Source of the DNA: DATJIG01 sp050260515
GTDB lineage: Bacteria > Pseudomonadota > Alphaproteobacteria > SMXQ01
Reading direction: 5' to 3'
Length of the DNA stretch: 43,301 bases
Assembly (NCBI GenBank): GCA_050260515.1
Contig: JBLNCI010000012.1
Location: forward strand, 1 to 43,301
The notes beneath the pieces were generated by a model. It did no database searches. It had not been told where the DNA came from and worked only from the letters and a program-made list of their open reading frames with translations. Shown here one piece after another: positions 8,650 through 16,129 of the stretch (position 1 is the first letter of the stretch; the number at the start of each line of letters is the position of its first letter). Made by a program: the position numbers and the translations under genes.

Positions 8650-9729
8650 TTAAACAGTGTCGTTGTTGCCCCAGGAATTCTGCCACGGTGCGGATTCTCT
8701 GAGCGCGGCGGGAAGGTCGTCCACGAGGGACCGACCGATGAGTGTGAATGACTGACCACTGTTGATGAAGCCGACCCTTGCGAGTGCGCGCTGGCTCGCA
8801 TCGCCAGGGCTCACCAGCGCGGCGATGATCTGCGGCTTCGCACGCACGGCGTCGGCGACGAGGCGGGCGGCGAGCGGGGCAAGCACATCCTCGTGTCCAG
8901 GCAGGCAGATCAGATCGAGAATCCCGTAGCCGCTCAAGCCCCGGAGGTCCATGGGCCGGCCGACCGCGAAGCCCACCAAGGCTCCATTGCGGCGCGCCTC
9001 GAGGATATCGTAGGTAAACGGGTTGTATGGAGACAAATAGAGCCAGCTCAACGTCTTCCAGTCTTTGATGAACGTGAAGTTGGCTCCGTTCGTCAACGCC
9101 CCCGCAAAGCCGTCGAAATCAGACGAAAAGTCGGCCACCTTTTCGACCACGCAGTCAGCCGCACTCACGCGACCCGCAACTCTGCGCACTATGGCCCGAA
9201 CCGCCGGGTTGCCGATCGCGGCGAGCGGCGCTACATGGCGCAGAAATGGAGCGGCCTTCGCCACGACCGCGGACAGGTCGAGCGGGAGCGCCATCACTGG
9301 GCACCGCACAATCGCCCGCCATCCCATGCGCAACTCCAGCGACAGCACGTATGGACGGTTCGTATATCCGAGTGCGATATCGAATCCGCCCCTGGCCGCC
9401 ATGTCCCAGCCGGCCACGGCGAGTCGGCGATAGAGCCCGCGGCCTTGGAATTCGGGCAGTGTCATTGCCCCAAACGCAAGTGCTGCGCGCAATGTACGGC
9501 CCTGCCCGACGACTTCCCGCGCCATGAAGCCGAGGAAGCTCGCGAACGAGCCATCGACGTAAGCGGCTAGATAGATGCTCCCTGGTACGGGGTTCGACGT
9601 CAGCCAGGAGACATAGGAGCGCCGCTTGGCGGCGGAATCCGGACTGGGGAAATGGATCCCATGCGCTTGGTTGAGAATTGCTTCGCCCGCCTTGGGATCA
9701 AACAGGCGAATTTCGATCGTCTCGTTCAC
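8650..9729 (-). CDS. GNAT-family acyltransferase
   Basis: The product is about 359 residues from a GTG start four bases after the stop of the epimerase gene. FGAMTLPEFQGRGLYRRLA, around residue 90, contains the QxxGxG-like acyl-CoA pyrophosphate loop of GNAT enzymes on a beta4-alpha3 unit. The C-terminal half (YDILEARRNGALVGFAVG onward) looks like a second, degenerate GNAT domain, so the protein is a double-GNAT or FemAB-like type. Such proteins acylate amino groups of sugars or transfer amino acids. Its operon also encodes a ChbG-type deacetylase, a PaaK-like adenylating enzyme and a KamA homologue. Transfer of an activated (amino)acyl group to a sugar amine is therefore a reasonable inference. 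The start is moderately certain because no strong ribosome-binding site is visible. Confidence 0.75.
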   Translation of the reverse strand: MNETIEIRLFDPKAGEAILNQAHGIHFPSPDSAAKRRSYVSWLTSNPVPGSIYLAAYVDGSFASFLGFMAREVVGQGRTLRAALAFGAMTLPEFQGRGLYRRLAVAGWDMAARGGFDIALGYTNRPYVLSLELRMGWRAIVRCPVMALPLDLSAVVAKAAPFLRHVAPLAAIGNPAVRAIVRRVAGRVSAADCVVEKVADFSSDFDGFAGALTNGANFTFIKDWKTLSWLYLSPYNPFTYDILEARRNGALVGFAVGRPMDLRGLSGYGILDLICLPGHEDVLAPLAARLVADAVRAKPQIIAALVSPGDASQRALARVGFINSGQSFTLIGRSLVDDLPAALRESAPWQNSWGNNDTV

Positions 9730-9733
9730 AGCT

Positions 9734-10732
9734 TTACACGCCGAGGCGAGCACGGTCCGCGAGGAACCAATCGACGGTCCGCCGCAGCCCTTCGTCCAGC
9801 GGCACCCGTGCTTGCCATTCCAGTCGGGCGCGCGCTTTGCTGGTGTCTGAGAAATTCCGCCTGACATCGCCGGTGCGGGTGGCGCCATGACGAACGGCAG
9901 GAACGGCGACACCGCGCTCTCTCAAGATGGACCTTAAGCGGTCGGAGAGCTCGAGGACGCTTGTTTCCGCATTGGTCGCGATCTGAAAGATCTGGCCACC
10001 GATACCAGCAACTGTCGCCGCACGAAGAATGGCGTCGACGATGTCGTCGACGTAAATAAAATCCCGCGTCTGGTGCCCATCGCCGTAGATTTCCCATGTC
10101 CGCTGCTGAAGCGCATCGCGGATGAACTTCGCCACGACGCTCCCCTTGTGGCTCGACAGCGGCCCGTAGCAATTGCCGAAGCGGAGCACCGTTGTGTCGA
10201 TGCCGAAGCTCCGCTTATAGGCGGAGCAGTATCCCTCCCCGGCGAGCTTGCTGGCGCCGTATGGCGATTCCGGGTGGGGAGGCAGTTCCTCGTGGATGGG
10301 CGGATTGCACTCCCCGACCGGCGCGCCGCTCGAAGCGAATACGAAGCGCTTACATCCGGCGTGACGGCAAGCCTCGAGGTAGTTGAGCGTGCCGAGGACG
10401 TTGATAGAACAATCCCGGCGCGGGTTTGCGACTGAAGGGCCGACGCCGGTATTAGCGGCAAGGTGGACCACGGCGTCCACGCCGGTGACTGCCCGCTGCG
10501 CGAGTTCCGCATCGAGAACGTCGCCGACCAAGAGCTGCACCGGCGCGCCAGGCACCACCGGTGCAAGCGCTCCGACATCGACGTCCTGAACAGGGGAGAT
10601 TTCACCGAGGTCGGCGCGCGTACCCACCGACAGATCATCGACGACCCGCACTCCGTGCCCGCTCTCGCCAAGGAGGCGGCGAATAAGATTACGTCCGATG
10701 AAACCGCAGCCGCCCGTGATCAGCCAGCGCAT
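9734..10732 (-). CDS. NAD-dependent sugar epimerase/dehydratase (extended SDR)
   Basis: This 332-residue protein begins MRWLITGGCGFIG, the GxxGxxG dinucleotide-binding motif of extended SDR enzymes. It has FASSGAPVG for the catalytic Ser/Thr region and SPYGASK for the YxxxK catalytic pair. RFGNCYGP and RDFIYVDDIV are typical of UDP-glucose 4-epimerase and related NDP-sugar 4-epimerases or dehydratases. The exact substrate cannot be told. The ATG at 10732 fits the motif exactly; an upstream in-frame start would overlap the sulfoquinovose-synthase homologue. The spacing to both neighbours is four bases, so it is firmly inside the operon. Confidence 0.87.
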   Translation of the reverse strand: MRWLITGGCGFIGRNLIRRLLGESGHGVRVVDDLSVGTRADLGEISPVQDVDVGALAPVVPGAPVQLLVGDVLDAELAQRAVTGVDAVVHLAANTGVGPSVANPRRDCSINVLGTLNYLEACRHAGCKRFVFASSGAPVGECNPPIHEELPPHPESPYGASKLAGEGYCSAYKRSFGIDTTVLRFGNCYGPLSSHKGSVVAKFIRDALQQRTWEIYGDGHQTRDFIYVDDIVDAILRAATVAGIGGQIFQIATNAETSVLELSDRLRSILRERGVAVPAVRHGATRTGDVRRNFSDTSKARARLEWQARVPLDEGLRRTVDWFLADRARLGV

Positions 10733-10736
10733 GGCG

Positions 10737-11885
10737 TTACCGCCACCGAACGCGGGGCAAGATGCGATCAGCCACGATGTTTTCGCGGTGACGCAAGACC
10801 TCTTCGAGCATGTCCGCAACCACCTCGTCCGTCATGTAATGAGGCTTGAGGCCCAAGGCGAGCAGACCGGAGTGCGCGGGATTGTAATAGTGCTCTTCGA
10901 GCTCCTTGCGCGGGTTGTCGAGGTTTTGAATCGTGACGGCAAGGCCAAGACGCTCCCCGACCCGCTTGACCCGTTCGGCAAGCTGATTCACCGAGAACGT
11001 CTCGGTGAATTGGTTGAGGATTCGGAGCTCGCCCTTTGCCGGCGGATGCGCGGCGGCGAGCGCCACGCACTGCAATGTGTCACGAAGGTTGAGATACCCT
11101 CGCGTCTGTCCGCCTTTTCCGTAGACCGTCAGCGGAATACCCGCGACGGCCTGCACCAGGAATCGGTTCACCACTGTGCCGAAGATGTCATCGTAATGAA
11201 AGTTCGGCAGCAACGCGGGATCAAGGTCGGACTCGTCGGTGGAGAGCCCATACACCGGCCCCTGCATCAGATCGGTCACCCTGAGGCCGTAGCTCCGGAC
11301 GTAGAACCACAGAAGGTCGGTATCCAGCACCTTCGTCGTGTGATAGAGGCTGCCAGCTTGCCGCGGGAAGAGAAAGCGGTCCCGGCGGCCCTTGTGCTCG
11401 ATGTCGATCCAGCCTTCTTCGATATCGATGTTGGGCGTGCCGTATTCACCCATCGTGCCCAACTTGACGATGTGGCAGTCGGGGGCGTGCTGCAGCACCA
11501 TCCAGATCACGTTGAAGGTCGCCGTAAGATTGTTCCAGAACGTCGTACGGGCCTCGGCGTAGCCCATCATCGAATAAGGGGCCGAGGGCTGCTCCGCGTA
11601 GTGGACGATCGCATCGGGCGCGAACTTGCGCACGACATTGGCCAAAAATTCGATCTCGCAGCAATCCCCCTCTTCGACCGCAATGTCGAGATCGGTGAGG
11701 CGCCGGAACAGCGCGACGCGCTCAGGCAGACGCGGCGTAGGAATCAGTGGCTCCGAGTGCGTCTGGGCGGCAATGCGACGGCGCAGGTAGTTGTCGACGA
11801 CACAGACCTCGTGTCCCGCACGCCGGAAACTCATGGCGGTCGGCCACCCGAGATACCCGTCGCCTCCGAGCACCAGAACGCGCAT
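10737..11885 (-). CDS. sqdB: UDP-sulfoquinovose synthase-like protein (SqdB/SQD1/Agl3 family)
   Basis: The 382-residue product has the family-specific start VLVLGGDGYLGWPTAM. HYAEQPSAPYSM follows, then LGTMGEYGTP carrying the catalytic Thr, and YHTTK as the YxxxK pair. It ends with the long C-terminal region seen in SqdB. These enzymes combine UDP-glucose with sulfite to give UDP-sulfoquinovose, used for the sulfolipid SQDG in photosynthetic bacteria and plants and for S-layer glycans in Sulfolobus. No sulfolipid genes (sqdA, sqdC, sqdD, sqdX) are in the window. The gene lies between a FlaA1-type dehydratase and an epimerase. A sulfonated sugar in the polysaccharide is the simplest inference; a related non-sulfonated product cannot be excluded. 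Confidence 0.85.
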   Translation of the reverse strand: MRVLVLGGDGYLGWPTAMSFRRAGHEVCVVDNYLRRRIAAQTHSEPLIPTPRLPERVALFRRLTDLDIAVEEGDCCEIEFLANVVRKFAPDAIVHYAEQPSAPYSMMGYAEARTTFWNNLTATFNVIWMVLQHAPDCHIVKLGTMGEYGTPNIDIEEGWIDIEHKGRRDRFLFPRQAGSLYHTTKVLDTDLLWFYVRSYGLRVTDLMQGPVYGLSTDESDLDPALLPNFHYDDIFGTVVNRFLVQAVAGIPLTVYGKGGQTRGYLNLRDTLQCVALAAAHPPAKGELRILNQFTETFSVNQLAERVKRVGERLGLAVTIQNLDNPRKELEEHYYNPAHSGLLALGLKPHYMTDEVVADMLEEVLRHRENIVADRILPRVRWR

Positions 11886-11891
11886 CGCCGT

Positions 11892-12977
11892 TCACGCGCC
11901 CGGAAGATCGGCGTCGCCGAGCAGACGATTGTCGTGGAGGAAGCGGGCCACTTCATCCGGACTCAACGGCGCGACATTGGTGGAGTTATAAGGGCACGTT
12001 ACGCTGCCCGCGATTTGCCCTTCGTACGCGGCGACACCATCCATTTTCAGAGCTGGACGGACGACAAAGTAGCGCGACAGCTCGACAGAGCGCCGAGTCT
12101 CCTCCTCGTTCATAAGCTCTTCGTAGAACTTCTCACCCGGCTTCGGCCCGACGGTCCGGACGGCAATGTCGCGCGGGTTGCGCCCAACTCTCGGCGCGTA
12201 TTCCCGGATCATCACATCGGCGAGGTCGCCGATCCTGATCGCAGGCATCTTCGTGATCAGTACATCACCCGAGCAGCCGAGCACTGCGGATTCGATTACG
12301 AGCCGGATCGCCTCCGCGAGCGACATGATGAAGCGGGTCATGTCGGGATCCGACACCGTGACAGGGCCGCCGGCGCGGATCTGGTCGCGGAAGATCGGGA
12401 TAACGGATCCCCGCGATCCGAGCACGTTGCCAAAGCGCGTCGACAGAAAGACGGAGCGGCTCGAGAGATGGGGGTGAACGGCGGCGGCCGTGATCAGGCG
12501 CTCGCCCATCAGCTTGGACGTTCCCATCACATTTGTCGGATTGACCGCCTTGTCGGTGCTCGTGAAGACCAGGCGCTCGACGTCGTTCTCCACCGCAGCC
12601 TGAACGACATTCTGCACGCCAAGCACGTTGGTTTGGATCGCTTCCAGCGGCGACCGTTCGCACATCGAGACGTGCTTGTAGGCAGCAGCATGGAAAAGCA
12701 CATCGATATGGCGGGTTTCCCGCATCAGCGCCGGCAGATCCCGAACGTCGCACAGCTGAAAGCGCGCGTGATCGTGGCGCGATTGCCGCGCCTCCAAAAA
12801 CACCAGTTCGCTTTCGTTATGGTCGATACCGACCAGCGACCCGACCTCGAATCGATCGAGCAACTGGCGGACGAGTTCCTGGCCCACTGTGCCGCAGGCG
12901 CCGGTCACCATGATCGACTTCCCGCGCAGATAGTCCCGAACACGAGCGGAAAGCGGATCGTCCGAAGCAGGTGGCAT
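11892..12977 (-). CDS. FlaA1/CapD-type UDP-sugar 4,6-dehydratase (soluble)
   Basis: The product is about 361 residues. IMVTGACGTVGQELVRQL is the NAD(P) motif, FHAAAYKHVSMCE is the polysaccharide-biosynthesis protein signature, and FTSTDKAVNPTNVMGTSK holds the catalytic Thr-Asp-Lys and the MxxxK that replaces YxxxK in the FlaA1/PseB group. There are no N-terminal membrane segments, so it belongs to the short, soluble type rather than the membrane-anchored WbpM/PglF type. Such enzymes convert UDP-GlcNAc or similar to a 4-keto-6-deoxy sugar, often with C5 inversion. The ATG at 12977 was chosen as the first good start near the domain; no clear ribosome-binding site is seen, so the start is uncertain. 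It probably feeds the aminotransferase or epimerase steps of the locus. Confidence 0.87.
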   Translation of the reverse strand: MPPASDDPLSARVRDYLRGKSIMVTGACGTVGQELVRQLLDRFEVGSLVGIDHNESELVFLEARQSRHDHARFQLCDVRDLPALMRETRHIDVLFHAAAYKHVSMCERSPLEAIQTNVLGVQNVVQAAVENDVERLVFTSTDKAVNPTNVMGTSKLMGERLITAAAVHPHLSSRSVFLSTRFGNVLGSRGSVIPIFRDQIRAGGPVTVSDPDMTRFIMSLAEAIRLVIESAVLGCSGDVLITKMPAIRIGDLADVMIREYAPRVGRNPRDIAVRTVGPKPGEKFYEELMNEEETRRSVELSRYFVVRPALKMDGVAAYEGQIAGSVTCPYNSTNVAPLSPDEVARFLHDNRLLGDADLPGA

Positions 12978-13070
12978 CTGAGTTGTGCGTTGTGACGCGC
13001 GGGGTCCGGCACGCATACTACGGAGAACTGGATGACAACTCCAGCGCTTGTGCGGTCGTCTCATCGACTT

Positions 13071-14549
13071 CTAGGCGTCGGCGCGCGCGTCGCCTCGCCG
13101 AGCAGGCGTCTTCAACGCTAGCCGACAGCTGTAGTCGACCCTGGTCAGCAGTGGCTTTTCCCCTATGCCAGCCAGATAGTCGTCGACCGCCAGACGTTGC
13201 CCGCGGTACTGGCCGTAACCATCAATGATCAGAACGCCGCCGGGGACAATGTGCGGGTACATATGCTCAAGGGTGGCGCGCGTCGAGGTGTACCAGGCCG
13301 TGTCGAGACGAAGCAGCCCGATCGGTCCCGCGCGGTAACCAGCAGCCGTCTGTTCCACGATGCCCTTCACGAACACCACCCGGTCAGCCGGATAGCCGGT
13401 CGACCTTATGTTGGCCTCCACCTCGGCCAAAGGTGCCCGTCTCCGCTCGGACGTATCGTTCTCGGTCACCGCTTGCTGCCAGTGTCGCAGTGGCGGGCTA
13501 CTCCACAATTCGGGCGTCGTATTCTCCTCGAAGCTGTCGAACAGCACGATCGAGCGGGTTTCGTCCCCGAAGTGTCGCAAGGCAAGTGCCGCCAACATGG
13601 CCCTTCCCCCCGCCTGAGCCCCGGTTTCGATGATCGCGCCCGGAATGCGGTTCACGACGAGGTACTCGATGCTCTTGAACAGCATGTACAGCCGCTCGAC
13701 TGAGGCCGTCGTGAACGGCTTGCAACATTGGTAAGCCTCGGCGAACGCGCGCTCCAAATCCACCATGACTTGCGGCTCAGCCCCCGCAATCGGCATCCGT
13801 TCAAACGTGTCCGTCCGTACATAATCGTGCTGGACGAAATCTGCCGGAGAGGCGCGGTAACCCTTTGGGCTCAACTCTAGCGTCAAGCTCGACCAACGGC
13901 CGGAGTCGCGAAGGGTACGAACGATAGAGCTTGTGTTGTTTTCGGACCACGCGGAGGCGGCGGCGATCAGAAGCTTCGCGAACCCGAGCGCCATCCCGAC
14001 TGGCGATCTCGTCTGCAGCTTCGCGATCGCCGTGTCGAAAAGCGCCATGGCGTTCAACGATTTCGTCGATCCCGCAAAATAAAGCGCACTCTCCATTTCC
14101 GACGCGAGTATGCCGTGGTCGATGAGGTCGCGAGCGAGAGTGGAATCACGGTGTGGGTCGCATTCGCAGTAAATGAAAATCCTTCCGTCGTCGGCGATCA
14201 TCGGGAGGACCGTTGCGACTAGCCGCCGCGTTCTTTCCACCAAGTCATTGCGGTCGAGATCGAAAATGCAGAAATCGTAGGACGGGGAGCCGGTTGGATC
14301 CGCAGCTTCCTGCGGCCGGCTGAGTATCTGCTCGACGCCGAACACGGTGGATGCCACGCGGAAAAACGAAGGCGTTCGCACGTGCGCCGAGGTCACAACC
14401 AGTACCCTCGCCGCGGGCTTCGCCGCCAGCGCGCGCATGATCGGCTGAACGTCGGGCCAGCGCGGGTGCGTCCGCCGGAAGTACGGCGTAAAGCCAAGCG
14501 CGCGGCTGTAGAGCCAGGACGCCACCCGTTTCGGGACTTTTTTGAGCAT
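13071..14549 (-). CDS. Two-domain protein: Rossmann-like module plus TylF-type O-methyltransferase
   Basis: The 492-residue product has two parts. Residues 270-480 match TylF/MycF macrocin-type methyltransferases: IIETGAQAGG near 306, FDSFEE near 337, LRLDTAWYTST near 413 and IIDGYGQYRGQRLAVDDY near 441. The usual IIDDYG has become IIDGYG, which changes a likely metal-ligand position. Residues 30-225 form a small alpha/beta module with YDFCIFDLDRNDL, DGRIFIYCE and FAGSTKS. The same pattern occurs at the C-termini of the three long plus-strand proteins encoded at 16130-23711. ATG 14549 is preferred over an in-frame GTG at 14558. A sugar O-methyltransferase role is likely; the module's role is unknown. 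Confidence 0.75.
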   Translation of the reverse strand: MLKKVPKRVASWLYSRALGFTPYFRRTHPRWPDVQPIMRALAAKPAARVLVVTSAHVRTPSFFRVASTVFGVEQILSRPQEAADPTGSPSYDFCIFDLDRNDLVERTRRLVATVLPMIADDGRIFIYCECDPHRDSTLARDLIDHGILASEMESALYFAGSTKSLNAMALFDTAIAKLQTRSPVGMALGFAKLLIAAASAWSENNTSSIVRTLRDSGRWSSLTLELSPKGYRASPADFVQHDYVRTDTFERMPIAGAEPQVMVDLERAFAEAYQCCKPFTTASVERLYMLFKSIEYLVVNRIPGAIIETGAQAGGRAMLAALALRHFGDETRSIVLFDSFEENTTPELWSSPPLRHWQQAVTENDTSERRRAPLAEVEANIRSTGYPADRVVFVKGIVEQTAAGYRAGPIGLLRLDTAWYTSTRATLEHMYPHIVPGGVLIIDGYGQYRGQRLAVDDYLAGIGEKPLLTRVDYSCRLALKTPARRGDARADA

Positions 14550-14631
14550 CGCTATCACGGTCGCGGCTCGGGCGTCGGAAACAGCGGCGCTCCGTCGGCC
14601 GGTGCACCATGGGGAACGCAGCCCCACACCA

Positions 14632-15753
14632 TCACCGTGCCACCCCCTGCTCCTTGTCGGCGAGATAGCGGCGCCGCCATTCGTGAAACGGCTTGTAGTG
14701 GTAATTCCAGATCGGGTGGTCGATGTGATCGAACGGTTCGCCGGGCATCTTGCGGATGACGTCGGCAACGAATTCCGACAGCTTCTCCTGGGCTTCGTCG
14801 CATCCGGCGGGCAAATCGCCGCTGTGGAGCACCAGCGGGTACTGCGACAGTTCGATAGGATCGCGGGTGGTGAACTTCTGAAGCCGCCCGGCAATTTCCT
14901 CAACAGTTGGCCAGCCGAGCATGATCTGGTCGCGAGCGGTCTTGCTCCCCCGAAGCTCGATCATCAGGAACTCGTCAGAATCGCCGAGCACGCATCGGGG
15001 TGCCGTCGGGCACGCCTCGGAGACAATGCCGTAATCCCAGAACGTCCGCATTTCGGTGAGCACGCGCTCCGGGCGCATCGACACCACCGCGATCGGCAAC
15101 TGGCGTCCAAGCAGCGTGTTCTCGTCGACGAGCCAGTAGAACTGATCGATCCACTCCATGCTGAACATGCGTTGATTGACGGTCTTGCCGCGAATCGTGT
15201 TATGGCGGTTGCGAATCGCCAGCGACGCCATCTCACGGCATGAGATGCTCAGCATTGCGGTTTCCGCGTCGCGGCGTGCCCGCAGGATCGGCGCGACCTT
15301 CTCGCGGACCACACAATAGCTCGGCGCGAAGATCAGGCGCTCCCCGGCCGCGATCTTTCGGCCGACGCTGCGGAGGCAGCCGTCGGCCATAATGAAATCA
15401 GTGTTGAAGAAGATCAGCTGCGTATCGCACATCGCCGGTCCCAAGTCCTCGAACCCGCGGAACAGTGCGTAGGTCAATGCCATCCCGTAGGCATCCGGGC
15501 TGGTGATGAACTCGTCGAGCGAACGGAATTCGACAGAGCAGTAGCGTTCGATGGCTTGGATCACCGGACGTTTGCGGAGGGCGTCGAAATACGCCTCTTC
15601 CGTGACGATCACCATCTCACAACGGAACTGCTCCGCAAGGCACGGTAGGTTTCCGGGAGCCAGCAGCGCGGGAAGAGCAAAGTTAGCCAGCTCATCGATG
15701 TAGTGGCTTCCCCACGCCATTGTAATCAGGCGCACCGGAGGCGTCGCGGTCAT
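14632..15753 (-). CDS. Uncharacterised glycosyltransferase-like protein, single-domain member of a local paralogue family
   Basis: The 373-residue protein starts at an ATG with GGGAG seven bases upstream. Its segments recur in three other proteins of this window: MAWGSHY near residue 12, LPALLAPGNLPCL near 28, IFFNTDF ending at 120 (a possible metal-binding N-x-D), NRHNTIRGKTVN at 182-193, FYWLVDENTLLGRQLPIAVV, TFWDYGIVSE at 237-246 and LGDSDEFLM at 256-264. The alternating strands, the acidic centre and the locus suggest a GT-A-like glycosyltransferase, but I do not recognise a named family. It is the only copy without the Rossmann-like C-terminal module. It is the first gene of the long minus-strand operon and is divergent from its closest paralogue. 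Confidence 0.7.
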   Translation of the reverse strand: MTATPPVRLITMAWGSHYIDELANFALPALLAPGNLPCLAEQFRCEMVIVTEEAYFDALRKRPVIQAIERYCSVEFRSLDEFITSPDAYGMALTYALFRGFEDLGPAMCDTQLIFFNTDFIMADGCLRSVGRKIAAGERLIFAPSYCVVREKVAPILRARRDAETAMLSISCREMASLAIRNRHNTIRGKTVNQRMFSMEWIDQFYWLVDENTLLGRQLPIAVVSMRPERVLTEMRTFWDYGIVSEACPTAPRCVLGDSDEFLMIELRGSKTARDQIMLGWPTVEEIAGRLQKFTTRDPIELSQYPLVLHSGDLPAGCDEAQEKLSEFVADVIRKMPGEPFDHIDHPIWNYHYKPFHEWRRRYLADKEQGVAR

Positions 15754-16129
15754 AGCGAACTCCCGCCCACACGGGCCCCAGTGACCGACTGCGAATCCGC
15801 GGCAGCACGTCTCATCCGCTGAACCGTCTCACGCTCCAGGCGCCCAAGGCGCAGTCCTAATCTCGCGTGGCATGCCGGCACGCAGGGACGCCACCGACGT
15901 TCCGGGCCGGGCACGGCCTGTCGGCACTGACGCTTCACTTCCTGCCAATCCACCCAGCCCCCAGATCCGCGACGCGCGAAACCCTCCAGCCGCAGCACTC
16001 GCGGTGCAGCGCTCGAGTTCCCCTACCATTTCGGCCATGGAAACTCAATGCGCGGGCACAGATCGGGCGCTCTTGAAGCAGGCGTCTCGGCAGGCGACTA
16101 TCGCCGCCAACGCTGCACCCCACGCTGGC
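15754..16129. other. Divergent intergenic region
   Basis: This stretch of about 376 bases separates the minus-strand operon starting at 15753 from the plus-strand operon. It holds the Wzm-like remnant and must contain at least one promoter for each direction. I could not identify convincing -35/-10 boxes. The plus-strand frame stays open back to 15872, but that part would overlap the remnant. Confidence 0.5.
15840..16038 (-). pseudogene. Decayed N-terminal remnant of a Wzm-like ABC-2 permease
   Basis: On the minus strand one frame reads WQEVKRQCRQAVPGP at about 15950-15905, against WQEVKRRYRRTVLGP in the intact permease at the right of the locus. Another frame just downstream reads GM, eight residues, WAP, as in the permease (GMFIGGLGVIWAP, identical spacing). 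A third stretch upstream reads AAAGGFRASRIW, like the segment before WQEVKR in such permeases. The matches are spread over different frames, so the piece is frameshifted and truncated. It lies upstream of the minus-strand operon. It could be chance or a very short duplication, but six consecutive identical residues plus a spaced motif make a remnant more likely. Confidence 0.45.

Noticed and set aside
10698..12995. Long open frame of 765 codons on the plus strand
   Set aside because: It lies antisense to the epimerase, SqdB-like and FlaA1-like genes, which have clear motifs. The translation is Arg/His/Asp-rich without domains, as expected for a shadow frame in GC-rich DNA.
15872..16129. N-terminal extension of glycosyltransferase-like paralogue 2 back to ATG 15872
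   Set aside because: The extension has low-complexity composition, no match in the paralogues, and overlaps the Wzm-like remnant. The start at 16130 or later is more likely.
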